Positions 1 through 9,790 are shown, counted from the first letter of the stretch. The stretch is DNA of 64,000 bases from Calothrix brevissima NIES-22 (GCF_002367995.1 NZ_AP018207.1:4339083-4403082), one strand, 5' to 3'. The notes: generated by a model not told the origin, from the letters alone. Numbers and translations are program-made.

Positions 1-405
1 CGGAAAATGGATCAGGGGATGATACCAATTAGGATTTTAAATGTATAACTTAGGCGATCGCTTTTTTTTTGAGCATTGTTTCCCCCATACTGAGATGCGG
101 ATTTCCCTACCCTAGCGCAAGATATTCAAGTAGGTCGGCGTAATTAAAATACTGGTAAGGGTTGTCATTTGTCAGAGACGCGATTAATCGCGTCTGTACA
201 TTTGTCATTGGTAAGGGGTTGAAGTCTATTTACGTTTCGTAATATAGTTTAGTGCCATTAATGATTTACTTAGTACTGCTTTGCATAAGTTCATAAATTT
301 TTAAACGCAAAGGAACGCGGAGGTTAGCGCAAAGTTTCGCAGAGTATTTCCTAAGCTAATTTGCTATGAATTAATGAAATTGTGTACTTAGTATGATTTG
401 TGTTG
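1..405. other. gene-free left edge with dispersed repeats
   Basis: No convincing gene lies here. There is a perfect palindrome at 175-195 (core GACGCGATTAATCGCGTC) and a stretch at 303-345 of the 'ACGCAAAGG...GCGCAAAG' type, which recurs near 23722, 38669 and 58042. Both are dispersed repeats rather than regulatory sites that can be tied to a gene. Confidence 0.6.
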
Positions 406-1284
406 TTAGTTAGCGATCGCCAAACTAGAAAATAACCACAGAATCCCCCCAGCTAGCAGGACACAGACAATTCCTGCTACACCAGCGAGAGGTTTTTTGT
501 TTTTACCCGTAAACCATTCGGATACTTTACCTGTGTAGGTAATTAGCTCTGCTGTGTCTAAAGTAGCGATCGCCCATACCCAACCAGCATGTAATCCCCA
601 AGCTATACCCAAATTACCGCCATCAACTAACCTCGCCAATACCAGTACCATCCCCATCAGCCAAAGTCCTGGGAGTTGGGGAATAGTTTCTTTCTGTTCC
701 CAAACTAAATGCAGCAGGGCAAAAATGAGGCTAGAAATTACACCAGCTAACCAAATTGGGTATTGTTGAGTTAACTCTGTGATTAAGAAGCCGCGAAAAA
801 TTAATTCTTCAATAGCACCTACTAATAAAGCTATCAAGGGAATTGGTAGTAAGTTGGCTAGTACTAACTTGTTATTTTCTGTTTGCCATTGGCACCAACC
901 TAGCAAGAATTGTCCAGCAAACACGATAGCAAGGCTAATTACTCCCAAGCCAAAGCCAAAAAGTAAAGAAGTGAAAAGGGAAAGATTAGCAACCAAGCCA
1001 TAATTAGCGAAAGATCCTCCAGCGAGAGAATTCATCCCCCATAAAATTAGCGGTGCTAATAAATACAGGGGTATTAATAAGGGTAGCTTTTGCTCAGGTT
1101 GTAAACTTTTACCAGGTTTCCATTTAAGTGCGATCGCTATTACTACTGCTATTGGTAACCAACACAATACCCACAAGCTAAAAAAAGCCATCACCACAAC
1201 TAATACTGGTGTATCTTTGAGAAATACCAGTAAAGTGTCGGCTGATGGCTGCAACAATGTGATAAAAATAGGCACAAAAAACAC
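406..1284 (-). CDS. CPBP family intramembrane metalloprotease
   Basis: A 292-residue polytopic membrane protein with about eight hydrophobic segments. The CPBP (CAAX protease / bacteriocin-processing) signature is visible: EExxxR at residues 159-164 (EELIFR), a histidine in FALLHL (H192) and another in GLHAGW (H232). These residues bind metal and form the active site in the family. Members cleave within or next to the membrane; the substrate here is unknown. The start codon is GTG at 1284. It is a single gene, followed in the same direction by nothing obvious. Family assignment is firm; the biological role is not. Confidence 0.9.
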   Translation of the reverse strand: MFFVPIFITLLQPSADTLLVFLKDTPVLVVVMAFFSLWVLCWLPIAVVIAIALKWKPGKSLQPEQKLPLLIPLYLLAPLILWGMNSLAGGSFANYGLVANLSLFTSLLFGFGLGVISLAIVFAGQFLLGWCQWQTENNKLVLANLLPIPLIALLVGAIEELIFRGFLITELTQQYPIWLAGVISSLIFALLHLVWEQKETIPQLPGLWLMGMVLVLARLVDGGNLGIAWGLHAGWVWAIATLDTAELITYTGKVSEWFTGKNKKPLAGVAGIVCVLLAGGILWLFSSLAIAN

Positions 1285-1474
1285 GACTAACTTCTTGCAA
1301 CAATAGATTTCTTGATTTTAATCAAGACTCTAATAAAAGTAGTCACTTATGCAAGAGGTATAATCGTATTTTTTCCGATACGACAAGTTTTCCAACGACA
1401 GTTGTTAGTTTGTTGTGTTGCTAGAGATAAGTTATTCAGCATTAGCTTTAACCTATCCCTATCATCAAAACAAC

Positions 1475-1918
1475 TTAATCTTCGTCGTCTTCTAAATCTT
1501 CTTCGTCTAGATCGTCAACATCTAAATCTGCTGAGGTTAATTTTTTGTCACTTTCACCAAGTTGAATCAAGTGAATGTGCTTGTATCCTAAGCGGATTTC
1601 AAATTCATCACCTGGCTTTAAGCCCATTGCTTTGGTGTATGTAGCACCAATCACAATTTGACCATTTTGATGAACGCTAACTCGATATGTCGGTTCGCGA
1701 CCTCGGCCATCTTTGGGTGCTTCTGGGCTGAGAGGAATTCCTCTAGCAGATAGCAAAGCGTCATAAAAATCGGTGAGATTAACACGAACTTGATTATTCT
1801 TAGTGACCGTGTAATAGCCGCACTGCTTTGCTCGTTCTCGACGTGGTAAATTGGAAAGCTCTTTTACTTTAGCAAGCAATGCTTTTCCGGTTAATGGTGC
1901 GGTTGCAGTTTCAGTCAT
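1475..1918 (-). CDS. cyAbrB-type transcriptional regulator
   Basis: Cyanobacterial AbrB-like regulator of about 147 residues. The N-terminal part (TGKALLAKVKEL...RRERAKQCGYYT) is the typical cyAbrB region. The AbrB-like swapped-hairpin part lies near YRVSVHQNGQIVIGATYTKAMGLKPGDEFEIRLG, and the C-terminus is strongly acidic (DVDDLDEEDLEDDED). In this family the DNA-binding half is C-terminal, and members control carbon/nitrogen balance and heterocyst genes. I prefer the ATG at 1918 (MTETATA) because it matches the usual family N-terminus; an in-frame ATG at 1927 adds three residues. No partner gene is adjacent. Confidence 0.9.
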   Translation of the reverse strand: MTETATAPLTGKALLAKVKELSNLPRRERAKQCGYYTVTKNNQVRVNLTDFYDALLSARGIPLSPEAPKDGRGREPTYRVSVHQNGQIVIGATYTKAMGLKPGDEFEIRLGYKHIHLIQLGESDKKLTSADLDVDDLDEEDLEDDED

Positions 1919-3604
1919 TATGCTCAAAATTTCCTTAATTTCTCCAAACTAACAAACGGTATCTTCTGCCAGAATTTAGCCTTTTAGCATCTGCACAGAG
2001 TCAATCTGGTCATGACATTTTTGGGTAAATTCCTGCTGCTATGAGTAAGCCCAAACACCTCTTTTATGGTTGCCCATAAATAGATTAGAGTACCTGGTAA
2101 TCGCAGGCATCAATTTTGGTGATTTTACGTCACTTTTAACCAGGATTCGCCAACGAAAATGAAATTATTTTTTCTTTTGGCGCTAATGTAGCGGTGTAAC
2201 TTTAAGCCACCTTTACAAATTTTGTGGGTTGTACTGCAATCAGTCCAATAGACCAATAAATTGCAGATTTTCCACTATCAATGCTTGCCATTATTGCCCT
2301 TAAGTTATAGGGTTTACCCTAATATTACTCTGAGGCTTTAGACAGCATGAGATTTGAATATGGTCATACAGGCATACACCCTTTTGGCCTGCTAGTAGAG
2401 ACGTAAAATTTCTTGTCTCTAGATTACGAGATTAACAAAGCAGTAGTAGCCGCGCTTATACGGCTCTTGATACTGGTTTTGTTCCTGCGTAATTTTATAT
2501 TAAATACTAGCATGGACTAATAATAGCAAAATAGTTGTTTTATTTATAATTAAACTTACTGGTAAATTTTTATGGAAATCTCTTAGCTCCAGGAATTAAA
2601 AAACGATGAGGATTTTTCTTGCGCTTGATTGGGGTTATGAGGATTGTAGCCGTGGTTTTCTCAAAATTACTTTAATTTAGACTGTGAGTTTTGACAAGTG
2701 AGTTTATCTCAGATTTCCTTGATTGTGACGACACAAAAAGTTATGAGGATGTCCATCCCTATTATTAGGGAACCAACAAAAAGCAGGCAGAGGATTCTTT
2801 TCGTCTGTCTAGGGGAAGATTAGTTTTTCTCCATCTGTCTATTGCTTTATTGCCACTACTAGATGTTGATTATGGCTGTCACAGTTGTAAATCTACAAAA
2901 AGTTCGCAATTCATAACCTTTTGAGCTATCTATACTCTCAGGTCGTGACTGCTGTTGACATTAAGATGTAGTGCTAACATCAGGTAGATTTCGTTTGTTA
3001 ATTTTTGCTAGGACGGTAATTTACACAAGTCCATCTGTGGCTAATCATTTCTCACCTATACTGCCAAACAGGTCAATCAAATGTAAAGCAGTAATAATTT
3101 TTTTGATGTAGGCTCAAGAGAACTAGACAAATATTACCTGCCTGACGTAAAAACGAAAATCTTAATGGTTATCCTCAAACTAGTAGAACTCTCAAGTAAG
3201 TCAAAAGTCACTGATTCACAAGTCAAAAGACTTTTATTATAGGCTCTAGTCAGGTTTTAAATGGTGGGCTGATTGACGTGCTTGCTGTAGTGGTAGTTCT
3301 GTGTCTGATGCAAAATATCTTGCGGAAAACTAAGCTATAGGTAGCTGCAAAATTGATCATACTTTGGGATCGCTCAGTATCAGGGCAAAGACAAAAACTT
3401 ATATTTTAGTATTTTGAGGTATTTGTAGGGATGACTCGATTGCTGGGGTACTGTACTAGAATCAGTAGGTCTTTAATCATCAGCCTATTAACATCTAGTT
3501 CTCATCTAGGGCAACAAGAGTATAGCCGATTTTTCACAATTACCTGTCTGTAGTTGAAGTTGCTCAGGTAGGTAGGAGAATTTAAAAATTTTGGTTGGTA
3601 ATAT
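1919..3604. other. 1.7 kb gene-free stretch between cyabrB and sdhB
   Basis: This stretch lies between two divergent genes. No open frame with a recognisable product was found on either strand, and no tRNA or known structured RNA. The longest short frame I noticed is 24 codons at 2606-2680 (starting MRIFLALDWG), with no clear ribosome site. It must hold the promoters of both neighbours. Its length is unusual for this window. Confidence 0.6.
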
Positions 3605-4612
3605 ATGGAAGTTCTGTTTAAGGTTATTCGCCAGCAACACAATTCGTCTCCTGTTTTACAAACTTACCTTTTAGAGGTAGAACCAGGCAATACTATTTTG
3701 GATTGTCTCAATCGGATTAAATGGGAGCAAGATGGCACTTTAGCGTATCGCAAAAATTGTCGCAATACAATTTGTGGTAGTTGTGCGATGCGAATTAATG
3801 GACGCTCGGCTTTAGCTTGTAAGGAAAATGTTGGCAGTGAAATTAGCAGATTACAAAAAATGCGATCGCCTGCGTCTGCTGACAATACCATTCCCGAAAT
3901 CACGATCGCTCCTCTGGGAAATATGCCAGTCATTAAGGATTTAGTTGTGGATATGAGCAGCTTCTGGAACAATTTAGAAGCGGTGACGCCTTATGTCAGC
4001 ACAGCAGCGCGACAAGTTCCCGAAAGAGAATTTTTACAAACTCCCCAAGAGCGATCGCTACTCGACCAAACGGGTAATTGTATTATGTGTGGCGCTTGCT
4101 ACTCAGAATGCAATGCACGGGAAGTTAACTCAGATTTTGTCGGCCCCCATGCACTCGCCAAAGCTTACCGAATGGTAGCCGACTCCCGCGACCAAGATAC
4201 CGAAAATCGCCTAGAAAATTACAACGAAGGGACTAAAGGAGTGTGGGGTTGTACCCGTTGTTTGTACTGTGATTCTGTCTGTCCAATGGAAGTAGCACCA
4301 CTGGAACAAATTACAAAAATTAAGCAAGAAATTCTCACTCGCAAGCAAGCCAGCGATGGGCGCTCAATTCGTCACCGAAAAGTGTTAGTCGAACTTGTGA
4401 AAGAAGGCGGCTGGATCGATGAACGTAAATTTGGTTTACATGTTGTCGGCAATTATTTTCGCGATCTGCGCGGATTACTGAGTTTGGCACCTTTAGGTTT
4501 AAGAATGATCGCCAAAGGCAAATTCCCACTTTCCTTTGAATCTTCTGAAGGTACACAACAAGTGCGATCGCTCATTGAAGCTGTGCAGGAAACTGTAGAG
4601 GCTAGGGGCTAG
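3605..4612 (+). CDS. sdhB: succinate dehydrogenase / fumarate reductase iron-sulfur subunit
   Basis: Electron-transfer subunit of succinate dehydrogenase, 335 residues (E. coli SdhB has about 240). The [2Fe-2S] ligands are C52, C57, C60 and C72. The second domain has C159-x2-C162-x2-C165-x3-C169 and C216-x2-C219-x2-C222-x3-C226. C216, C222 and C226 align with the usual ligands, and C219 is an extra cysteine where [3Fe-4S] enzymes have Val or Ile, which suggests a [4Fe-4S] cluster instead. There is a C-terminal extension after about residue 240. The flavoprotein subunit is not next to it. The last codons run into a GGGGCTA-type repeat. In cyanobacteria this enzyme feeds the thylakoid plastoquinone pool. 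Confidence 0.92.
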   Translation: MEVLFKVIRQQHNSSPVLQTYLLEVEPGNTILDCLNRIKWEQDGTLAYRKNCRNTICGSCAMRINGRSALACKENVGSEISRLQKMRSPASADNTIPEITIAPLGNMPVIKDLVVDMSSFWNNLEAVTPYVSTAARQVPEREFLQTPQERSLLDQTGNCIMCGACYSECNAREVNSDFVGPHALAKAYRMVADSRDQDTENRLENYNEGTKGVWGCTRCLYCDSVCPMEVAPLEQITKIKQEILTRKQASDGRSIRHRKVLVELVKEGGWIDERKFGLHVVGNYFRDLRGLLSLAPLGLRMIAKGKFPLSFESSEGTQQVRSLIEAVQETVEARG

Positions 4613-4774
4613 GGAAGGGAGACAAGGGAGACAAGGAGGACAAAATTAATTCAAAATTCAAAACTTGTACTGAGCCTGTCGAAGTATTCAAAATTCAGAA
4701 ATATTTTTGACTTTTGACTTTTGACTTTTGACTTTTTATGCCCAATGCCCAATGCCCATTTACAATTGACTCCC
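4613..4774. repeat. short tandem repeats after sdhB
   Basis: Consecutive short repeats: GGGAGACAAGG units, then TTTTGAC heptamers (five or so copies), then CCCAATG heptamers. This is the STRR type common in Nostocales. No gene is present. Confidence 0.85.
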
Positions 4775-5299
4775 TCACCTTGGATCTTGAGGGACATTAA
4801 TCGGTTGTCCAAATCGGTTATACACAAAAATATCCCATTGCCCATTATTAGTAGTTTCAAAAGCAATTCTGGTACCATCAGCGCTAATCGTGGGGTTGCG
4901 GACTTCTGCTTGCAGATTCGCAGTTAAATTCCGCGATTGGCGTGTTTCGCGATCGTAGAGGATTATAGCCGATCGCCCTTGACGACTAGCAGCAAAAACT
5001 AGATAACGCCCGTCTTCAGATACGCTGGGATGAGATGCGATCGTATCTAAGGAATTTAAACCAGGTAAATCAACTAAATTACCAGTTATGCGATCGAATA
5101 AGTAAACATCTTGGCTACCCCGTCTGTCACTAGTAAAAACAATATATCTGCCAGCCATTTGCGGGTTTGATTCAGAGGCTAAACTGTTAAGGCTGCGCCC
5201 ACCTGGATCGAAAGGGTAACTCAAAAGGCGGGGATAGCCAAAACACCCAGTCAATAAACTTGAGCAGGCAATTACAGATATAAAAATAGATTTTTTCAT
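4775..5299 (-). CDS. TolB-like mini beta-propeller lipoprotein
   Basis: A 174-residue predicted lipoprotein. The signal peptide MKKSIFISVIACSSLLTGC ends in a lipobox (LLTGC, C19). Three PD40/WD40-like TolB blades follow (YIVFTSDRRGSQDVYLFD, YLVFAASRQGRSAIILYD, RIAFETTNNGQWDIFVY). Three blades cannot close a six-bladed propeller alone, so it may oligomerise. The ATG at 5299 is preferred over one 18 bp upstream because it gives a proper signal peptide. It is paralogous to the next gene at 5466-6035 and in the same orientation. Its function is unknown; a periplasmic or outer-membrane location is inferred. Confidence 0.8.
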   Translation of the reverse strand: MKKSIFISVIACSSLLTGCFGYPRLLSYPFDPGGRSLNSLASESNPQMAGRYIVFTSDRRGSQDVYLFDRITGNLVDLPGLNSLDTIASHPSVSEDGRYLVFAASRQGRSAIILYDRETRQSRNLTANLQAEVRNPTISADGTRIAFETTNNGQWDIFVYNRFGQPINVPQDPR

Positions 5300-5465
5300 A
5301 TAGCAGTCATTAGTCATTAGTAAATCGTAAATAGTCTAGTAACTAATAACTCATATTTTTTTGGAAGTAAGCCAATAAAAATCAACCAAACTAGCTTAAG
5401 AAAGCTTAATAAAATTGAAATCCTTACCAATGACAAATGACCAATGACCAATGACCACACATTAC

Positions 5466-6035
5466 CTATGGTGCTGTAGGTGGTGGAGCGACAGTGGCAC
5501 CATTAGGAATATCTAACTCAATATTTGGCCCCCGGTCGAGAACTTCAATGTCCCACTGACCACGGCTAGCGGTTTCAAATACTATGTAACGCCCGTCTGG
5601 GCTGATTCCTGGTTTTCTGACCCAGCCGCGATAAATTGGCGTCATAATTTGTGACTGTTGGGTAGCGCGATCGTAAAGGGCTACAACAGGTCTTCCTTGG
5701 TCGCTAGTTAAATAAGCAATATAACGTCCTGTGTAGCTCAGGCTAGGACTTTCAGCAATGGTTTCCGGTCTATTTAAGCCCGGAGTTTGTATAAAACTTT
5801 GCCTTTCTAAGTCATAGACTAAAATTTGGTGACTGCCATTGCGATTAGAAACAAACCCTAAAAAGCGCCCATTGCCACTCAAACTTGGTTGCTCTTCTGT
5901 GTAGCGACTGTTGAGGGAAGTAGGGCCAATTGGTATGTTACCGGAACTGCAAGATCCAAGCACAGTTGCCAAGCTAAAAACTAGGCTCCAATGAATCGGT
6001 CTTTGGAGCCAAAATACTAGTGTAACTTTTTTCAC
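5466..6035 (-). CDS. TolB-like mini beta-propeller lipoprotein, paralog
   Basis: A 189-residue predicted lipoprotein with a lipobox VLGSC (C29) after a hydrophobic segment, then three TolB-type blades (FLGFVSNRNGSHQILVYD, YIAYLTSDQGRPVVALYD, YIVFETASRGQWDIEVLD). It starts with GTG at 6035, behind a good ribosome site (AAGGTGAG). Similarity to the 4775-5299 protein blade by blade indicates tandem duplication. The two lie 166 bp apart, separated by TGACCAA-type repeats. The C-terminus is proline-rich (TVAPPPTAP). Function unknown. Confidence 0.8.
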   Translation of the reverse strand: MKKVTLVFWLQRPIHWSLVFSLATVLGSCSSGNIPIGPTSLNSRYTEEQPSLSGNGRFLGFVSNRNGSHQILVYDLERQSFIQTPGLNRPETIAESPSLSYTGRYIAYLTSDQGRPVVALYDRATQQSQIMTPIYRGWVRKPGISPDGRYIVFETASRGQWDIEVLDRGPNIELDIPNGATVAPPPTAP

Positions 6036-6065
6036 CTCACCTTATTTCCATCGCCCCTGACAGTT

Positions 6066-6977
6066 TTAAATATCATCAAAATTGTTGGAATCATCAGAAT
6101 TTACATCTGGTCGTTCCAGAGGTTTATATTCTACGTAATCAGTTGGTATCGCCTCATCATCATTACGTTCTCTGCGTGAAGATGAATCGCTAGCTGGACG
6201 GCGTCTCCTCGGTCTGGGGGTGACATCCTCATCACGGGGTTCGGAACGCTGTGGTCGGTTATTTGGACGACGAGAAGGTTTTCTGACTTCTGATTCCGAA
6301 CTGTCCCAATCATCAACTTCTCTCGAAGCTGAACCCCAGTCTTCTTGTTCCACAGTATCTGCGGGACGGCTTACAGAACGCCCAGAATTACGGCGACGGT
6401 TTCTATCCCCTGAATCTTGTTTGTCACTACTACTGGGACGTTCAGAACGTCGGGGAGATGAATCTGTGTAGTAATCATCACGCGAGGAACGCTCTTCTCT
6501 ACTAGCTCTAATTCGGGGACGTACAGGACGTTCTTCTTCCTCATAAGGTAGGGGATCTAAATCATCATCCACCTCAGCTTGATACCCTTGTCTTCGCCGC
6601 CTGTCATAGGTATATTTGTTGCTGACCTCTCGCTCTTCATCCACAATTGGGGTATTGCGCTTGGCTTGTTGAGTCGCAATACTACGCAAGCGAATACTTT
6701 CAACGGCAAAAAATACAGTTGTACCCACTAAAAGCAGCTGACCAAATTGCAAAATTGGGTCTAATCGCCAACCTTGGAAAATTAAAATAAAGCCGCAAAG
6801 TAAACCTACCGCCGCAAAAAATATATCTTGATCTCGAGACAGCTCAGGACGCACAGTCCGTAAAAAATACAGTGCTGCCCCAGCCACAGCCAAGAAAATT
6901 CCTAGAATACTGGCTGAGTTTGTCCCAAAATTTACTTGAGCCAGAATACTGACTGAGTTCAGCCCAAAATTTATCAT
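6066..6977 (-). CDS. Ycf66 family protein
   Basis: About 303 residues. The N-terminal third matches the Ycf66 domain: a hydrophobic segment (SILGIFLAVAGAALYFL), then RTVRPELSRDQDIFFAAVGL, a second and a third membrane segment. After residue ~115 comes a long hydrophilic tail rich in Arg, Asp, Ser and Pro, probably disordered. The ATG at 6977 (MINFGLNS) fits the family better than one 21 bp upstream. Ycf66 is conserved in cyanobacteria and some plastids; its molecular role is not established. It lies just downstream of psbX in the same direction. Confidence 0.88.
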   Translation of the reverse strand: MINFGLNSVSILAQVNFGTNSASILGIFLAVAGAALYFLRTVRPELSRDQDIFFAAVGLLCGFILIFQGWRLDPILQFGQLLLVGTTVFFAVESIRLRSIATQQAKRNTPIVDEEREVSNKYTYDRRRRQGYQAEVDDDLDPLPYEEEERPVRPRIRASREERSSRDDYYTDSSPRRSERPSSSDKQDSGDRNRRRNSGRSVSRPADTVEQEDWGSASREVDDWDSSESEVRKPSRRPNNRPQRSEPRDEDVTPRPRRRRPASDSSSRRERNDDEAIPTDYVEYKPLERPDVNSDDSNNFDDI

Positions 6978-7056
6978 TGATCTATATCCCAATATCAAAT
7001 CTATGTTAGCGAGTCACAATTAAAATCACTACTCTAATTAGTCACAATAATATTTA

Positions 7057-7091
7057 AGCTTCAAAGCATCAGGTAAAGAAGCTTTGAAGCT
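7057..7091 (-). terminator. hairpin downstream of psbX
   Basis: A 10-bp perfect stem (GCTTCAAAGC ... GCTTTGAAGC) with a 13-nt loop lies between psbX and ycf66. On the minus strand it is followed by an AT-rich run. It may end or attenuate the psbX transcript. Confidence 0.5.
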
Positions 7092-7231
7092 ATTCACCAC
7101 AAGCTAAACAATTTTGTGTCTGTCAGCTAAGTATACCCTGTCTCCTGTAAGAGCAATTGCTGTGTACGCTGCAATTAGGTATATAGCTAACAGACCAGCA
7201 GTTATCAGAGTCAAACTGACTCCTGCCAAGA

Positions 7232-7351
7232 TTATGAACGTTGGATTTTATCTTTTTGGCTAATGAAAATCAAACCAACTGTCGCCGGAATAACGACAAT
7301 CACAGCACCCCAAAACAGACTCCAAAGAAAATTTGCTAAAGCAGGTGTCAT
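7232..7351 (-). CDS. psbX: photosystem II reaction centre protein PsbX
   Basis: A 39-codon gene that length cut-offs easily miss. It begins [20 protein letters not shown] and ends QKDKIQRS, which is the standard PsbX pattern: a short N-terminus, one membrane helix with [11 protein letters not shown], and a basic tail. PsbX sits at the edge of photosystem II near cytochrome b559. Start ATG at 7349-7351, stop TAA at 7232-7234. ycf66 follows 255 bp downstream on the same strand, with a hairpin between them. Confidence 0.92.
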   Translation of the reverse strand: MTPALANFLWSLFWGAVIVVIPATVGLIFISQKDKIQRS

Positions 7352-7609
7352 AGTTCTCAACCATTTTTTACATACTTCATCATAATTCTAATGGTGTATC
7401 AGTTCCTTGAGAAGGCACTAGATCGTGAGATACAACACAACCAGTCCCCTGGTAAATGATGAACTGAACGGTCGCATATATTTACTTTTCCATGCTTCAG
7501 AGGAAGTGGCAGCATTTGGTTAAAATTATAGAGAGTGCTTTACAATGCTTAAAATTTTTGCAATCTCGCCCAGGTTTTTTCTGCGTTCACAGATAGTACT
7601 GCAAAACTA

Positions 7610-7903
7610 ATGACTGGTGTTAACCTAATTACTTGGATTCTCAATCCTGTATTGGGATTGATGATATTTTTGTTCATTTTTCGCATCATTCTCACTTGGT
7701 ATCCGCAAGTGGATCTAAATCGGTTCCCCACTAATCTTGTAGCTTGGCCTACTGAACCCTTTTTAGCCTTGTTGCGAAAGCTAGTACCCCCCATCGGTGG
7801 AGTAGATATTACCCCGATTATTTGGGTCGGGATTTTCAGTTTGCTACGGGAAATTCTCCTTGGTCAGCAAGGATTACTTACTATGATGTCGCGTGTAAGT
7901 TAG
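7610..7903 (+). CDS. YggT family membrane protein
   Basis: 97 residues. The first hydrophobic segment is followed by the family motif FRIILTWYPQVDLNRFP and then PTEPFLALLRKLVPPIGGVDITPIIW, the typical YggT/Ycf19 pattern with two membrane segments. Related proteins affect osmotic tolerance, chloroplast or nucleoid distribution and division. It is divergent from psbX, with about 260 bp between the starts. The gene ends directly before short tandem repeats. Confidence 0.9.
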   Translation: MTGVNLITWILNPVLGLMIFLFIFRIILTWYPQVDLNRFPTNLVAWPTEPFLALLRKLVPPIGGVDITPIIWVGIFSLLREILLGQQGLLTMMSRVS

Positions 7904-7995
7904 AAATTGGGCATGGGGCATTGGGGCATGGGGCATGGGGCATTGAGGATTTGTTTTACTTTTCCCCTAGTGCCTTATCCCTAGCCCCTAGCTCC
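7904..7995. repeat. CATGGGG-type short tandem repeat
   Basis: Heptamers of the GGGGCAT type (about six units from 7910) followed by CCCTAGC units. The stretch separates the convergent yggT and accC genes. Confidence 0.8.
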
Positions 7996-9339
7996 TTAGC
8001 TTTTTAACTCTTGCACAAAATTAGTGTAGACATTACCCTGCAAGAACTGTGGGGTTTCCATAATTCTTTGATGAAAGCCAATGGTGGTAGGCAATCCGGT
8101 GATAGCACACTCCCGTAAGGCTCGTTTCATGCGGTTAATAGCGGTGGGACGGTCGGGACCCCAAACAATTAACTTACCAATGAGAGAGTCGTAGTAAGGG
8201 GGGATTTGGTAATCTGTGTAAACATGGGAATCGATGCGCACGCCCGGGCCACCTGGTGGAAGATAGCCGCTAATACGTCCGGGAGAAGGACGGAAATCAT
8301 GATCCGGGTCTTCGGCGTTAATTCGGCATTCAATTGCATGACCTTGTAACACTACTTGGTCTTGAGTCAGCTTGAGTCTTTCCCCTTGAGCAACGCGAAT
8401 TTGTTCGGCAACCAAATCTACTCCTGTAATCATCTCTGTTACAGGATGCTCAACTTGAATCCGGGTATTCATTTCCATGAAGTAGAATTTACCCGATTTA
8501 TCTAAAAGAAATTCAATGGTGCCTGCCCCAGTATAGTTAATATACTGGGCAGCTTTGATCGCTGCTTGTCCCATTTTCTCCCGCAGTTCTGGGTCAATAG
8601 CGGGGCTAGGAGCTTCTTCCAACAGCTTTTGATTGCGTCGCTGAATTGAGCAGTCGCGTTCGCCTAAATGAATTACGTTACCGTAATTATCTGCCAAAAT
8701 TTGAAATTCAATATGGCGTGGACGCTCAATAAATTTTTCTATATAAACGCCAGAGTTGCCAAAAGCTGCACCAGCTTCTCCTTGCGCTGCCAGGAAGAGT
8801 TTGACGAAGTCGCTTTCACAAGTAACTAGGCGCATACCCCGGCCGCCACCACCTGCGGTGGCTTTGATCATCACCGGATAGCCAATTTCTTTAGCTAGTG
8901 TTAATCCTTCTTGCTCAGATTCTACTAAACCATCACTACCCGGTACTGTAGGTACACCAGCTTTTTGCATGGTTTCTTTGGCTGTGGATTTGTCACCCAT
9001 TAAGCGGATGGCTTCGGGGGTGGGGCCAATAAAGGCAATATGATGGTCGGCACATATTTCGGCAAACCGGGCATTTTCAGCTAGGAAGCCATATCCAGGA
9101 TGAATGGCGGTAGCATTCCGGGTTAAGGCGGCAGCAATAATGTTGGGAATGTTCAAATAACTTTTACTGCTGGCAGGTTCGCCAATACAAACCGCTTCAT
9201 CGGCAAGTTGTACATGTAGCGCATTCCGGTCAACAGTGGAGTGAACAGCAACTGTTGCAATTCCCATTTCCTCACAGGCTCGGAGAATACGAAGGGCGAT
9301 TTCTCCCCGATTGGCAATTAATATTTTGTCAAACTTCAT
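7996..9339 (-). CDS. accC: acetyl-CoA carboxylase biotin carboxylase subunit
   Basis: 447 residues, the usual length. AccC carboxylates biotin on AccB using ATP and bicarbonate, the first step of fatty-acid synthesis. It has the N-terminal biotin carboxylase domain ([13 protein letters not shown]), the glycine-rich ATP loop GGGGRGM at 163-169, the [12 protein letters not shown] motif at 227-238 and the catalytic [14 protein letters not shown] at 289-302. The start ATG gives the standard N-terminus [15 protein letters not shown]. accB is not adjacent, as is usual in cyanobacteria. Confidence 0.97.
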   Translation of the reverse strand: MKFDKILIANRGEIALRILRACEEMGIATVAVHSTVDRNALHVQLADEAVCIGEPASSKSYLNIPNIIAAALTRNATAIHPGYGFLAENARFAEICADHHIAFIGPTPEAIRLMGDKSTAKETMQKAGVPTVPGSDGLVESEQEGLTLAKEIGYPVMIKATAGGGGRGMRLVTCESDFVKLFLAAQGEAGAAFGNSGVYIEKFIERPRHIEFQILADNYGNVIHLGERDCSIQRRNQKLLEEAPSPAIDPELREKMGQAAIKAAQYINYTGAGTIEFLLDKSGKFYFMEMNTRIQVEHPVTEMITGVDLVAEQIRVAQGERLKLTQDQVVLQGHAIECRINAEDPDHDFRPSPGRISGYLPPGGPGVRIDSHVYTDYQIPPYYDSLIGKLIVWGPDRPTAINRMKRALRECAITGLPTTIGFHQRIMETPQFLQGNVYTNFVQELKS

Positions 9340-9709
9340 TTTTTAGCTTCGATATCTGTACCAGTAGATTGACATTCTCTCCCATTCAACTTGCAACAAT
9401 GCTTTCCGCCTTATTTCAAATTATGACAGGAGATTCCCCAACCTCTTCCCTAAAAGGTGCATAAACCCTCAGAGTAGTTTCCCAAAGGGTAGGATTTGGC
9501 TGAGACCGCCTACGGGGTTTAACTAGATTAACAATATTGCTACTGTTAGTCTCTTGCATGTACCTGAACTAGGTTTGTGCAAGCTTACTCTGCATCCCAC
9601 GTTGGCTTACCTTTTTTAATATCTCTCGTGATGTGACTATATTTCTGTCCATCTGATATCCACTGACAGAAAATTTATGCTATATTCTAAGTTCAGTGAT
9701 AAAAACCGT
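9340..9709. other. gene-free stretch between accC and tRNA-Leu
   Basis: About 370 bases holding the promoters of accC (minus) and tRNA-Leu (plus). I see no gene, repeat or obvious structured RNA in it. Confidence 0.6.
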
Positions 9710-9790
9710 GCGGATGTGGCGGAATTGGTATACGCGCACGCTTGAGGTGCGTGTGGCTTTGCCTTGCGAGTTCGAGTCTCGCCATCCGCA
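9710..9790 (+). tRNA. tRNA-Leu (anticodon GAG)
   Basis: An 81-nt class II tRNA. The acceptor stem is GCGGATG with CATCCGC, and the discriminator base is A at 9790. The D arm is GCGGAATTGGTATACGC. The anticodon stem CACGC/GCGTG encloses the loop TTGAGGT, giving anticodon GAG. A variable arm (GGCTTTGCC) and a GTTCGAGTC T loop follow. CCA is not encoded. Confidence 0.97.

Noticed and set aside
2606-2680. 24-codon frame MRIFLALDWG... in the long gap
   Set aside because: No ribosome site and no resemblance to known small photosystem or cytochrome peptides.
6220-6471. Plus-strand frame across ycf66
   Set aside because: Shadow of the Arg/Ser-rich tail of ycf66; no start context.
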